From Flavobacteriaceae bacterium UBA5079 (lineage in GTDB: Bacteria > Bacteroidota > Bacteroidia > Flavobacteriales > Flavobacteriaceae): a stretch of 17,805 nucleotides of DNA. Under the pieces are notes generated by a model. The model had not been told where the DNA came from. It did no database searches and saw only the letters and a list, made by a program, of their open reading frames with translations. The stretch spans positions 86,081 through 103,885 of the forward strand of contig DIAL01000067.1 in the NCBI GenBank assembly GCA_002414705.1, given 5' to 3'. The position numbers and the translations under genes were made by a program. Positions 9,295 to 16,336 of the stretch are shown in pieces (positions within the stretch are counted from its first letter, which is position 1; each line of letters starts with the position of its first letter).

Positions 9295-9327
9295 TTTGTG
9301 TAATTACCAATTTATTGGTTATTTTAG
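9295..9327 (+). promoter_or_regulatory. Possible promoter for the first tonB gene
   Basis: TTTG at 9295-9298 is followed after 21 bases by TATTTTAG at 9320-9327, one mismatch from TAnnTTTG. The predicted start of transcription, near 9331, would give a leader of about 20 bases before the ATG at 9351. This also argues against the earlier in-frame TTG at 9315. Confidence 0.4.
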
Positions 9328-9350
9328 CGAGCAGTAATAAATTTATAATT

Positions 9351-10070
9351 ATGGAACTTAAAAAAAATCCTAAAGCAAATGTAGGCAGAAACAGCTCTTT
9401 GTTCTTTGCCATTGGTTTAGCACTTATGTTGTTTTTAACAAATTATGCTATTAACTACAAAACGTATGATAAATCGTTAATTGATATCGGTACTTTAGAT
9501 ATGGGTGACGAATTAGAAGAAGAAGTTCCAATTACTGAAACGATTGCAACACCACCACCACCACCACCACCACCTGCAGCGCCAGAAGTGATTGAAGTTG
9601 TAGAAGATGAAGAAGAGGTAGAGGAAACCGTAATCGAATCAACAGAAACAAGTCAAGACGATGAAATTGTTGAAATTGAAGAGGTAGAAGTTCAAGAGGT
9701 TGAAGAAATAGAAGAAGTTCCTTTTGCTGTTATTGAAAACGTACCAGTTTTTCCAGGTTGCGAAAGCGGTAATAACGAAGCTAAAAAAGCTTGTATGAAT
9801 AAAAAGATGAATGATTTCATCGCTAAAAAATTCAATACAGATTTAGCACAAGAATTAGGATTATCTGGTATCCAACAAATTCGTGTATTCTTTAAAATTG
9901 ATAAAAATGGTGATATTGTTGATGTAAAAGCAAGAGCACCACACCCAAGTTTAGAAAAAGAAGCTATGCGTGTTATTGGCTTGCTACCAAAAATGAAACC
10001 AGGAAAACAACGTGGAAAAGCAGTAAGAGTACCTTACTACTTACCTATTAAATTCCAAGTTCAAGACTAA
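9351..10070 (+). CDS. Energy transducer TonB (first of two)
   Basis: TonB proteins span the inner membrane and periplasm and pass energy from ExbB/ExbD to outer-membrane receptors. I chose the ATG at 9351 (239 residues) over an upstream TTG because 'MELKKNPKAN' is a typical flavobacterial TonB start. The order is: short cytoplasmic head; membrane anchor at about 15-33 (SSLFFAIGLALMLFLTNYA); an eight-proline run at 68-75; an acidic Glu/Asp/Val spacer at about 79-125; and the C-terminal TonB domain from about 131, beginning 'VPVFPGCES', with cysteines 137 and 148 that could form a disulfide. The conserved 'SLEKEAMRVIGLLPKMKPG' segment follows. The gene is closed by its own terminator. Which receptor it serves, and where ExbB/ExbD are encoded, is not visible. 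Confidence 0.93.
   Translation: MELKKNPKANVGRNSSLFFAIGLALMLFLTNYAINYKTYDKSLIDIGTLDMGDELEEEVPITETIATPPPPPPPPAAPEVIEVVEDEEEVEETVIESTETSQDDEIVEIEEVEVQEVEEIEEVPFAVIENVPVFPGCESGNNEAKKACMNKKMNDFIAKKFNTDLAQELGLSGIQQIRVFFKIDKNGDIVDVKARAPHPSLEKEAMRVIGLLPKMKPGKQRGKAVRVPYYLPIKFQVQD
9552..9575 (+). repeat. CCA microsatellite encoding a proline run
   Basis: Seven exact CCA triplets plus one CCT encode eight consecutive prolines in the periplasmic spacer of the first TonB. The unit is three bases, so slippage would lengthen or shorten the spacer without breaking the frame. Confidence 0.85.
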
Positions 10071-10097
10071 ACGAAAAACAGTTTTTATATAAAATTA

Positions 10098-10135
10098 AAA
10101 TCCCGTTACTAATTCAGTAACGGGATTTCTTTTTT
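10098..10135 (+). terminator. Intrinsic terminator after the first tonB gene
   Basis: A perfect 13-bp stem (10098-10110 with 10116-10128, core ATCCCGTTACT/AGTAACGGGAT) has a 5-base loop and runs into TTTCTTTTTT at 10126-10135. The A-rich left flank could let it act in both directions. Confidence 0.9.
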
Positions 10136-10207
10136 GGTATGCTTATTGCTTTTTTATCATAATATTAATCTGTCTGCCGTTAAGCAGATCTTCTAAACTT
10201 TAGTATT

Positions 10208-11002
10208 ATGAACTTTTTAAACAAAAAGAAAGGGAACACTCTGCAAAGTGGACCTTCTGTAAAAAAACATGGAAAGCATGATGTAAATTTACAAAAAAAC
10301 GCAACCATTTACTTCCAAGTAGGTTTAATTCTCTGTTTGCTCTTCGCGTATGGCTTGTTGGAAATGCGTTTTCAAAAAGTAGAAACCACCAGTCTGGAAT
10401 TAGGATTGGTAGATGAACCACCAATTGAATTTTCAATGGAAAGGTATCAGATTTACAAAGAACCCGTAGACGAACCAGTTGTTGAAAAAAAGAAAGTACC
10501 CACTGATTCTCCAGTAATTGAAGTCATAAATAATACAAATCCAAAGAAAGAAAAAGTTGAAAGTTTTTTAGGAAATGATACTTCGGATTTAAAACCAGAT
10601 TTAAATGCAGGAGATATTGACGTTGTTGACCTTCCTGACGAACCGGTAAATATTATGTTAGTAGAAAAAGTTCCTGTTTTCCCTGGCTGTGAGTCGGCTA
10701 AAAATAATTCAGAACGTCGTGCTTGTTTAAATTCAAAAGTGTCTAATTTTGTTAAGGGCGAATTTAATACTGAAAAAGGTCAGAATTCTGGATTAAAAGG
10801 ATTGCAAAAAATTTACGTTCATTTTAAAATTACTAAACAAGGTGATATTGAAATTTTACAAACAAAAGCACCAAATTTAAAATTAGAGAAGGAAACCCAA
10901 CGCGTTATTAATAAACTACCAAAAATGATGCCTGCACAGCATGGTAATAAAAAAGTAGATGTACTCTATACCTTGCCGATAGCCTTTCAAATAGCATACT
11001 AA
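10208..11002 (+). CDS. Energy transducer TonB-like protein (second of two)
   Basis: This 264-residue protein is built like its neighbour: a basic, Lys-rich cytoplasmic head (1-32), one membrane anchor at about 33-51 (TIYFQVGLILCLLFAYGLL), a periplasmic spacer, and a TonB C-terminal domain from about 153 beginning 'VEKVPVFPGCES', with cysteines 161 and 173. The segment 'KLEKETQRVINKLPKMMPA' parallels the same part of the first TonB, so the two are clear paralogues. The spacer differs: there is no proline run, only scattered Pro, Glu and Lys. It may serve different receptors or be specialised for the surface machinery next to it; that is inference. No convincing promoter is visible in the 72 bases after the previous terminator, but isolation between two terminators implies one. 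Confidence 0.88.
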   Translation: MNFLNKKKGNTLQSGPSVKKHGKHDVNLQKNATIYFQVGLILCLLFAYGLLEMRFQKVETTSLELGLVDEPPIEFSMERYQIYKEPVDEPVVEKKKVPTDSPVIEVINNTNPKKEKVESFLGNDTSDLKPDLNAGDIDVVDLPDEPVNIMLVEKVPVFPGCESAKNNSERRACLNSKVSNFVKGEFNTEKGQNSGLKGLQKIYVHFKITKQGDIEILQTKAPNLKLEKETQRVINKLPKMMPAQHGNKKVDVLYTLPIAFQIAY

Positions 11003-11021
11003 TTATTCTATTATAGTTTAT

Positions 11022-11060
11022 AAAAGCCGTTATCAAACTTAATATGATAACGGCTTTTTT
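11022..11060 (+). terminator. Intrinsic terminator after the second tonB gene
   Basis: A 14-bp perfect stem (11022-11035 with 11045-11058, core GCCGTTATCA/TGATAACGGC) has a 9-base loop and ends in a run of six T at 11055-11060. The A-run before the stem mirrors the T-run. Confidence 0.9.
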
Positions 11061-11114
11061 ATATGCGTGTTATTAAAAAAATAGTATCTTTCAACTCTCA
11101 TAAATTCATACTAA

Positions 11115-13220
11115 ATGAACAAAAAGAACTTTTTTATTATTCTGCTTCTTTTACTTCAATGTAGCATTTTTGCTCAGTCTAACAAATTTTACGAAAAACC
11201 TCCTGTTTTTTCAGAATGTGAATCGGAAGATATCAATACGCTTCAAGCCTGTTTTGATAATCAAGTTTTTGATCAAGTCTTTAATAATTTTAAGGTTCCT
11301 AGTGTTGTTTCGGAAGAAAATTACCAAGGTGATGTGGTTATTTTATTTGAAGTAGATAAAGAAGGTGCTTTTCGTGTTATTTATGTGGATGCGCTCTATC
11401 CAGAATTGAAAGATGAAGCGAAGCGTGTTTTTGATGAATTCCCTAAAATTCAACCAGCAACTTATAATGGTAATCCCACCTTTAAGCAATACTCTTTTGC
11501 GTTAAAAATTCCATTAGTACAACAGGTAGTTGCAACAAAAGATTTATCAAAAGATGAACAGTTAGCCGAATTAGAACGAGGTGCTAAACAAGAATATGAT
11601 AGTGTAAATGCGAAATTAAATCCGTTTTCTAATAAGGAATATACAAGTCAATTAAATATACCTTTTACACACGAGTATTATTCTAGGTTCGATAGAAATA
11701 TCAATTTAGTTGGCACAAATAGTCACACAAGTTCCAAACCATACATATATGAAGATGTATCAAAATACTATGATTTTGAAGCAGAAAAGGAAGCGTTAGC
11801 CAAAACTAAATCCTCTTTTGCAGGAAGAAAGCTTTGGAATGAGCGTTTGGTTCGTGTAGAAGGGGAAGATTATTGGTTTGCCGTAGATCCTATTTTCGAT
11901 TTTCAAGTAGGAAAAGATACTGAAGCGGATTTTAGTTCCACTTTTAACAATACTCGAGGCATAAATATTCAAGGTGGATTAGGTAAGAAATTTAGTTTTT
12001 ACGCATCGGTTTTTGAAAGCCAAGGCCGTTTTGCGCAATATTATAATCAATATGCCGAATCTATAAAAGCAGCAGATGAAGTGGCAATTATTCCAGGTCG
12101 AGGAATTGCCAAACGTTTTAAAGAAAATGCTTACGATTATCCCATGGCAGAAGCGTATTTGTCATTTACTCCAATAAAATTTTTAAACGTCCAATTCGGT
12201 CAAGGAAAAAACTTTATTGGAGACGGTTACCGCTCGTTATTCACTAGTGACGTTGCGAGTCCGAATCCCTTCTTAAAAATAAATACTACTTTTTGGAAAA
12301 TAAAATACACGAATACATGGATGTGGTTGCGAGATTCAAGGCAAGAAGCTATTGATCCTGAAGGTGCCTATTTAAGTAAATATATGGCAACGCATTTTTT
12401 AAGTTGGAATGCTACCAAACGCTTAAATATTGGTTTTTTTGAATCCGTAATTTGGGCTAAATCTGATAATCGCGGATTTGATGTGAGTTATTTAAATCCC
12501 ATTATTTTTTATCGTGCTATTGAATTTGAAACAGGTCAGGATGCTGGAAATGCTGTAATGGGTTTATCGGCTAAATACAAATTGAATGATAATATAAATG
12601 TGTACGGTCAATTTATTTTAGATGAATTTTCATTATCAGATATGACAGGTGGTAATAAAAGCTGGAAAAATAAATATGGCTATCAGTTAGGGATTAAATA
12701 CTATGAAGCTTTTAAAGTAAAAAACTTAATGCTTCAGGCCGAATATAATCGTGTGCGTCCATATACCTATTCTCATAATACAGTTGTGTTAAATTATGGA
12801 CATAACAATCAAAGTATGGCGCATCTTTGGGGTGCTAATTTTAGCGAATTGGTTTTAATTGGTCGCTACCATTATAAGCGTTGGTTTGGAAACGCAAAAC
12901 TAGTTATGGGCGAACGTGGTCTAGATTTTAATAATGGCGTAAATAACTTTAGTTATGGAGGTGATATTTATCGCAATTATAACGACAGGCCATTTGATAC
13001 AGGTGTAACAGTTGGTCAAGGAAATAAAACAACGACTATGTTTGCTAATTTACAAGCTGGTTACTTGATAAATCCGGCTACAAATTTGAAATTATTTGCA
13101 GATGTTACTTTTCGGAATTTCAATCCGGATACGGAAAATGCAACGACTTTTAGAAGTAATACGGTTTGGTTTAATATAGGAATCCGTACGGATTTATTTA
13201 ATTGGTATTTTGATTTGTAG
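11115..13220 (+). CDS. remB: RemB-like gliding/outer-membrane protein: TonB-C-like domain fused to a Wzi-like barrel
   Basis: The 701-residue product starts with a signal peptide (residues 1-20, 'FFIILLLLLQCSIFA'). Residues about 28-137 resemble a TonB C-terminal domain ('PPVFSECES', cysteines 35 and 46, then 'ELKDEAKRVFDEFPKIQPA'), like the two genes upstream. After a charged linker, residues from about 230 to the end look like an outer-membrane barrel of the capsule-assembly Wzi type, with strand-rich stretches such as 'FLNVQFGQGKNFIGDGYRS' and a C-terminal strand ending 'FNWYFDL'. In Flavobacterium johnsoniae a protein of this kind near sprA is known as RemB, affecting motility; I recognise it by context and architecture, so the symbol is moderately sure. 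A weak -7-like TATCTTTC lies at 11085-11092 with no good upstream box. The stop overlaps the cyoE promoter. Confidence 0.72.
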   Translation: MNKKNFFIILLLLLQCSIFAQSNKFYEKPPVFSECESEDINTLQACFDNQVFDQVFNNFKVPSVVSEENYQGDVVILFEVDKEGAFRVIYVDALYPELKDEAKRVFDEFPKIQPATYNGNPTFKQYSFALKIPLVQQVVATKDLSKDEQLAELERGAKQEYDSVNAKLNPFSNKEYTSQLNIPFTHEYYSRFDRNINLVGTNSHTSSKPYIYEDVSKYYDFEAEKEALAKTKSSFAGRKLWNERLVRVEGEDYWFAVDPIFDFQVGKDTEADFSSTFNNTRGINIQGGLGKKFSFYASVFESQGRFAQYYNQYAESIKAADEVAIIPGRGIAKRFKENAYDYPMAEAYLSFTPIKFLNVQFGQGKNFIGDGYRSLFTSDVASPNPFLKINTTFWKIKYTNTWMWLRDSRQEAIDPEGAYLSKYMATHFLSWNATKRLNIGFFESVIWAKSDNRGFDVSYLNPIIFYRAIEFETGQDAGNAVMGLSAKYKLNDNINVYGQFILDEFSLSDMTGGNKSWKNKYGYQLGIKYYEAFKVKNLMLQAEYNRVRPYTYSHNTVVLNYGHNNQSMAHLWGANFSELVLIGRYHYKRWFGNAKLVMGERGLDFNNGVNNFSYGGDIYRNYNDRPFDTGVTVGQGNKTTTMFANLQAGYLINPATNLKLFADVTFRNFNPDTENATTFRSNTVWFNIGIRTDLFNWYFDL

Positions 13221-13244
13221 AATTAACTTTTCAAAGTATCTTTG
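13214..13244 (+). promoter_or_regulatory. Promoter for the cyoE-oxidase cluster
   Basis: TTTG at 13214-13217, a 19-base spacer and TATCTTTG at 13237-13244 form an exact Bacteroidota promoter. The upstream box lies inside the last codons of the remB-like gene. Transcription should begin near 13248, about 33 bases before the TTG start of cyoE. Confidence 0.72.
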
Positions 13245-13280
13245 CACTCGCAATAAGCGCGTAAAAAGCAACCCATTACT

Positions 13281-14174
13281 TTGAGTAAGCAAGCCACTTT
13301 ACCGGTTAAACATACTATAATTTCTGATTTTAAAGAAATCACGAAAATGCGCTTATCATTAAGCGTTGTTTTTTCTTCAATTGCAGGTTACCTTTTAGGT
13401 GCCGAAACAGTCGATTTTTATATACTTTTTCTTTTAGCCTTAGGAGGTTATTTTATGGTTGGTGCTTCCAATGCATTCAATCAAATTATTGAAAAAGATT
13501 TGGATGCTTTAATGGATCGTACCAAAAACAGACCTGTGGCTGCTGGTCGTATGTCTGTAAACGTCGCTTTTGCCATAGCATGTCTTTTTACTGTTTCAGG
13601 AATAGGTATTTTATATGTTATTAATCCGCAAACGGCCATGTTTGGTGCTATTTCAATCTTCTTGTATACATCTGTTTACACACCGTTAAAAACAAAAACA
13701 CCGTTATCTGTTTTTGTTGGTGCTATTCCAGGTGCTATTCCATTTATGTTGGGTTGGGTAGCAGCTACAAATCATTTTGGTATTGAGCCAGGAACTTTAT
13801 TTGCTGTTCAATTTTTTTGGCAGTTTCCCCACTTTTGGGCAATTGGTTGGTTTTTATTCGACGATTATAAAAAAGGAGGCTTTTTTATGCTACCAACAGG
13901 AAAACAAGATAAAGGCACAGCTAAACAGATAATTATTTATACAGTTTGGACATTGTTAGTTTCCATTGTTCCTGTTTTTGGTTTTACAGGAAGATTACAA
14001 TTGTCTATTGTTGCAGCTTTTATTGTTTCCATATTAGGATTAGGCATGTTGTATTATGCCATTCAGCTTTATAAAAAAATGAGTGTACAAGCTGCTAAAC
14101 AATTAATGTTAGCAAGTGTTTTGTATATAACCTTATTACAAATAGTCTACGTTGTAGATAAATTTATTAGATAA
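13281..14174 (+). CDS. cyoE: Protoheme IX farnesyltransferase (heme O synthase)
   Basis: CyoE (CtaB) is an inner-membrane UbiA-type prenyltransferase that adds a farnesyl group to protoheme, giving heme O, the precursor of heme A for terminal oxidases. The 297-residue length is typical. The first Asp-rich prenyl-diphosphate motif is at residues 67-79 (N67, D73, D75, D79) followed by 'RTKNRP'. The family sequences 'YTPLKTKTPLSVFVGAIPGA' (133-152) and 'FWQFPHFWAIGWFLFDDYKKGG' region (179-200) are present, with the second Asp motif at D194-D195. About eight to nine membrane segments are apparent. The start is TTG at 13281; the frame is closed by TAA at 13254 and the next Met (residue 23) would cut into the conserved 'ITKMRL' region. 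The next gene follows after 2 bases. No heme A synthase gene is in the window. Confidence 0.96.
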   Translation: MSKQATLPVKHTIISDFKEITKMRLSLSVVFSSIAGYLLGAETVDFYILFLLALGGYFMVGASNAFNQIIEKDLDALMDRTKNRPVAAGRMSVNVAFAIACLFTVSGIGILYVINPQTAMFGAISIFLYTSVYTPLKTKTPLSVFVGAIPGAIPFMLGWVAATNHFGIEPGTLFAVQFFWQFPHFWAIGWFLFDDYKKGGFFMLPTGKQDKGTAKQIIIYTVWTLLVSIVPVFGFTGRLQLSIVAAFIVSILGLGMLYYAIQLYKKMSVQAAKQLMLASVLYITLLQIVYVVDKFIR

Positions 14175-14176
14175 CC

Positions 14177-14758
14177 ATGGATTTAACCCAAGGAACATTA
14201 GTAGAAAAAAAAGGCAGAGCAAAAAAAATGATGCTTTGGTTTGGTATATTGTCTTTAATCATGTCTTTTGCAGGTTGGACAAGTGCATTTGTAGTTAGTA
14301 GAACGCGACCAGATTGGGCAGCTGATTTCCAATTACCAAAAGCGTTTTTAATTAGTACTATTGTTATTATAGTTAGTAGCATTGCTATTTGGCTTGCCAA
14401 ACGGAGCTTAAAACAAAGTAACAGGCAAATGGCAACAACTTGGTTGTTGGCAACATTTGTTTTGGGTGTGGTATTTATTTATAACCAATTTATAGGATTC
14501 CAACAGATTATAGAATTAGGCTATAATTTTACGGGTCCAACGAGTAATGTTACCATGAGTTACATTTATTTGATAGCTGTAGTTCATATTTTACATGTTG
14601 CTGTAGGTTTAATCTGCTTGTTGGTCGTAATTTATAATCATTTTAAACAGAAGTATTCTTCAAGTGATATGCTGGGTGTTGAATTGATTGCAACTTACTG
14701 GCATTTTGTAGATTTACTTTGGGTCTATCTCTTTTTATTCTTATATTTTGTGGGTTAA
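14177..14758 (+). CDS. Cytochrome c oxidase subunit III (short form)
   Basis: This 193-residue protein has five membrane segments (about 18-40, 55-73, 86-107, 127-153, 171-192), as in short heme-copper oxidase subunit III proteins that lack the first two helices of the long form. The hallmark C-terminal motif 'YWHFVDLLWVYLF' is at 174-186, and 'YLIAVVHILHVAVGL' at 131-145 matches the penultimate helix pattern. Subunit III carries no redox centre; it stabilises the oxidase and its proton uptake. It starts 2 bases after cyoE and is surely co-transcribed with it. A second, longer subunit III follows, separated by a gap with its own promoter-like element, so the two may be expressed differently. 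Confidence 0.93.
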   Translation: MDLTQGTLVEKKGRAKKMMLWFGILSLIMSFAGWTSAFVVSRTRPDWAADFQLPKAFLISTIVIIVSSIAIWLAKRSLKQSNRQMATTWLLATFVLGVVFIYNQFIGFQQIIELGYNFTGPTSNVTMSYIYLIAVVHILHVAVGLICLLVVIYNHFKQKYSSSDMLGVELIATYWHFVDLLWVYLFLFLYFVG

Positions 14759-14769
14759 ATTAATCCGCT

Positions 14770-14795
14770 AAATACCTGAACAAAAACAGGTATTT
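14770..14795 (+). other. Hairpin between the two subunit III genes
   Basis: Bases 14770-14778 (AAATACCTG) pair with 14787-14795 (CAGGTATTT), a 9-bp stem with an 8-base loop. Only three T end the right arm and CCTAATATC follows, so termination would be weak; it could act as a partial terminator or mRNA-stabilising structure. The remaining bases up to 14895 hold the next promoter and nothing else I can identify. Confidence 0.45.
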
Positions 14796-14836
14796 CCTAA
14801 TATCTGCTTAATGAATCTAAAATTTTGTATTGGATG

Positions 14837-14867
14837 TTTCTTTAAAAAGATAAATTGATTATTTTTG
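14837..14867 (+). promoter_or_regulatory. Promoter for the second subunit III gene
   Basis: TATTTTTG at 14860-14867 fits TAnnTTTG exactly. A TTTC at 14837-14840, one mismatch from the upstream TTTG box, lies 19 bases before it. The implied transcription start near 14871 gives a leader of about 25 bases. Confidence 0.5.
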
Positions 14868-14895
14868 TGCAACTTTTATTAACTAAACCTGACAT

Positions 14896-15876
14896 ATGAG
14901 TACTACAGTTGTAAATACTGGAACAGAAGGTAAAACCTGGGGAGGCGGTAACCAACCGCTAAAAGCAAGTTACGGTAAAATGATGATGTGGTTTTTTATC
15001 GTATCTGATGCCTTGACGTTTTCAGGATTTTTAGCAGCCTACGGATTTTCTAGATTTAAATTTATTGGATCTTGGCCAATTGCCGATGAGGTCTTTACAC
15101 ACGTGCCCTTTTTGCACGGACAAGAATTACCAATGATTTATGTAGCGTTTATGACGTTTGTATTAATCATGTCCTCGGTAACAATGGTTTTAGCTGTTGA
15201 TGCTGGTCATCACATGAATAAAGCAAAAGTTACGTTTTACATGTTCTTAACCATAATAGGTGGTATTATTTTCGTTGGTTCTCAAGCTTGGGAATGGGCA
15301 ACATTTATACAAGGAGATTATGGTGCTATACAAACAAAAGGTGGTCATATCTTACAGTTTGTTGATACAGATGGTCATCGTGTTGCTTTAAAAGACTTTG
15401 TAGTAGCCGAAGCTAAAGAAAGAACGGAACACGAACGTAAAAATGGTTTATGGTATGTTGCCGAAGGTAGTTTACCAACTTATACCGTTGATGAAGTTAT
15501 CCACGGATTAGAATCTCATGAAAATATTTTAATTAGGACTGAAATTCTAAATGAACACGGTCATAAAACGGTTCTTTCTAGATCTGAATCATTACAAAAA
15601 TTAAAGAAAGATGGAAAAGCGGTTGTTGAAGGTGCAAACCTAACCGTTAACGAATATGGAGCGCCTTTATTTGCTGATTTCTTTTTCTTTATTACAGGAT
15701 TTCACGGATTCCACGTATTTTCAGGTATCGTCATTAATATTATTATTTTCTTTAATGTTATTTTAGGAACGTACGAAAGACGAGGAAGTTATGAAATGGT
15801 TGAAAAAGTTGGACTTTATTGGCACTTTGTAGATTTAGTATGGGTATTTGTATTTACATTCTTCTACCTAGTTTAA
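14896..15876 (+). CDS. Cytochrome c oxidase subunit III (long form with soluble insertion)
   Basis: This 326-residue subunit III has membrane segments at about 28-50, 80-101, 113-135, 260-287 and 303-326. The family motifs are clear: 'MMMWFFIVSDALTFSGF' at the first helix, 'FITGFHGFHVFSGI' at 265-278 and 'YWHFVDLVWVFVF' at 308-320. Between the third and fourth helices, residues about 141-258 form a hydrophilic stretch of roughly 118 residues that the short form lacks; it is rich in His, Glu and Lys, with no Cys and no obvious motif. Similar insertions are, to my knowledge, usual in Bacteroidota homologues. It is a structural subunit of an aa3/caa3-type oxidase in the inner membrane. Subunit IV begins 21 bases downstream. 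Confidence 0.94.
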   Translation: MSTTVVNTGTEGKTWGGGNQPLKASYGKMMMWFFIVSDALTFSGFLAAYGFSRFKFIGSWPIADEVFTHVPFLHGQELPMIYVAFMTFVLIMSSVTMVLAVDAGHHMNKAKVTFYMFLTIIGGIIFVGSQAWEWATFIQGDYGAIQTKGGHILQFVDTDGHRVALKDFVVAEAKERTEHERKNGLWYVAEGSLPTYTVDEVIHGLESHENILIRTEILNEHGHKTVLSRSESLQKLKKDGKAVVEGANLTVNEYGAPLFADFFFFITGFHGFHVFSGIVINIIIFFNVILGTYERRGSYEMVEKVGLYWHFVDLVWVFVFTFFYLV

Positions 15877-15897
15877 TTATAGATAATACAGTTACAG

Positions 15898-16278
15898 ATG
15901 GCAGACGCACATAAATTAGAAATATTTAGAGGTTTAATTAAGTTTAAATCTAATATCCAAAAAATTTGGGGAGTACTTATATTACTAACAATTGTTACAG
16001 CAATAGAAGTTGTTTTAGGTATTTATAAGCCTGAAATTTTAATGGGTCATATCTTAGGTATGAAAATTTTAAACTGGATTTTCATAATTCTAACCATTGT
16101 AAAGGCTTACTATATTACATGGGATTTCATGCACATGCGTGATGAAGTTGCTGCATTTAGACGTATGGTTGTTTGGACAGCTATCTTTTTAATATGTTAC
16201 TTAATCTTTATATTACTACAAGAAGGTGGTTATATAGAAAGTGTTTATCATGACGGTTTTATAAAACAAGATTTTTAA
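15898..16278 (+). CDS. Cytochrome c oxidase subunit IV family protein
   Basis: This 126-residue small membrane protein has three predicted segments (about 23-43, 57-75, 91-108), the normal plan of bacterial subunit IV of caa3/cytochrome-o-type oxidases. The motif 'ILTIVKAYYITWDFMHMRDE' at 64-83 is the conserved end of the second helix and its following turn. The family stabilises the oxidase complex and has no cofactor. It sits directly after the long subunit III gene, is probably translated from the same mRNA, and is the last gene before a strong terminator, so it closes the structural-subunit operon. The ATG at 15898 is preceded by only A/T-rich sequence and no Shine-Dalgarno. Confidence 0.9.
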   Translation: MADAHKLEIFRGLIKFKSNIQKIWGVLILLTIVTAIEVVLGIYKPEILMGHILGMKILNWIFIILTIVKAYYITWDFMHMRDEVAAFRRMVVWTAIFLICYLIFILLQEGGYIESVYHDGFIKQDF

Positions 16279-16296
16279 CAAACATAAATATTCTAC

Positions 16297-16325
16297 AAAA
16301 GGCGGTTTTTAAACCGCCTTTTTTT
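16297..16325 (+). terminator. Intrinsic terminator after the oxidase subunit genes
   Basis: The stem AAAAGGCGGTT (16297-16307) pairs with AACCGCCTTTT (16312-16322) around a 4-base loop, and the T-run extends from 16319 to 16325. It is GC-rich for this genome and should end most transcripts from the cyoE or subunit III promoters. Confidence 0.9.
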
Positions 16326-16332
16326 ATTTTTG
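16325..16332 (+). promoter_or_regulatory. -7 element for the Sco-like gene pair
   Basis: TATTTTTG at 16325-16332 fits TAnnTTTG exactly, but the position for the upstream TTTG box is taken by the terminator stem and no TTTG is there. It ends 4 bases before the ATG at 16337, so a transcript from it would have essentially no leader. Confidence 0.45.
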
Positions 16333-16336
16333 TACT

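Noticed and set aside
9315..9350. Longer N-terminus for the first TonB using TTG at 9315
   Set aside because: It would add 12 residues unlike any TonB start, and it overlaps the promoter-like -7 element at 9320-9327; ATG at 9351 gives the typical start.
10173..10188. Small inverted repeat TCTGC-N6-GCAGA before the second tonB gene
   Set aside because: Only 5 bp with a 6-base loop and no T-tract; too short to call an operator or terminator.
10206..10436. Minus-strand open frame opposite the second tonB gene
   Set aside because: It covers the anchor-encoding part of a clear TonB gene and shows no credible protein features.
11170..11355. Plus-strand 61-codon frame inside the remB-like gene
   Set aside because: A shifted frame within the signal-peptide and TonB-like domain region; Lys/Ile/Phe-rich composition is typical of a shadow.
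14167..14400. Minus-strand 77-codon frame opposite the short subunit III gene
   Set aside because: Antisense shadow of membrane-helix coding sequence.
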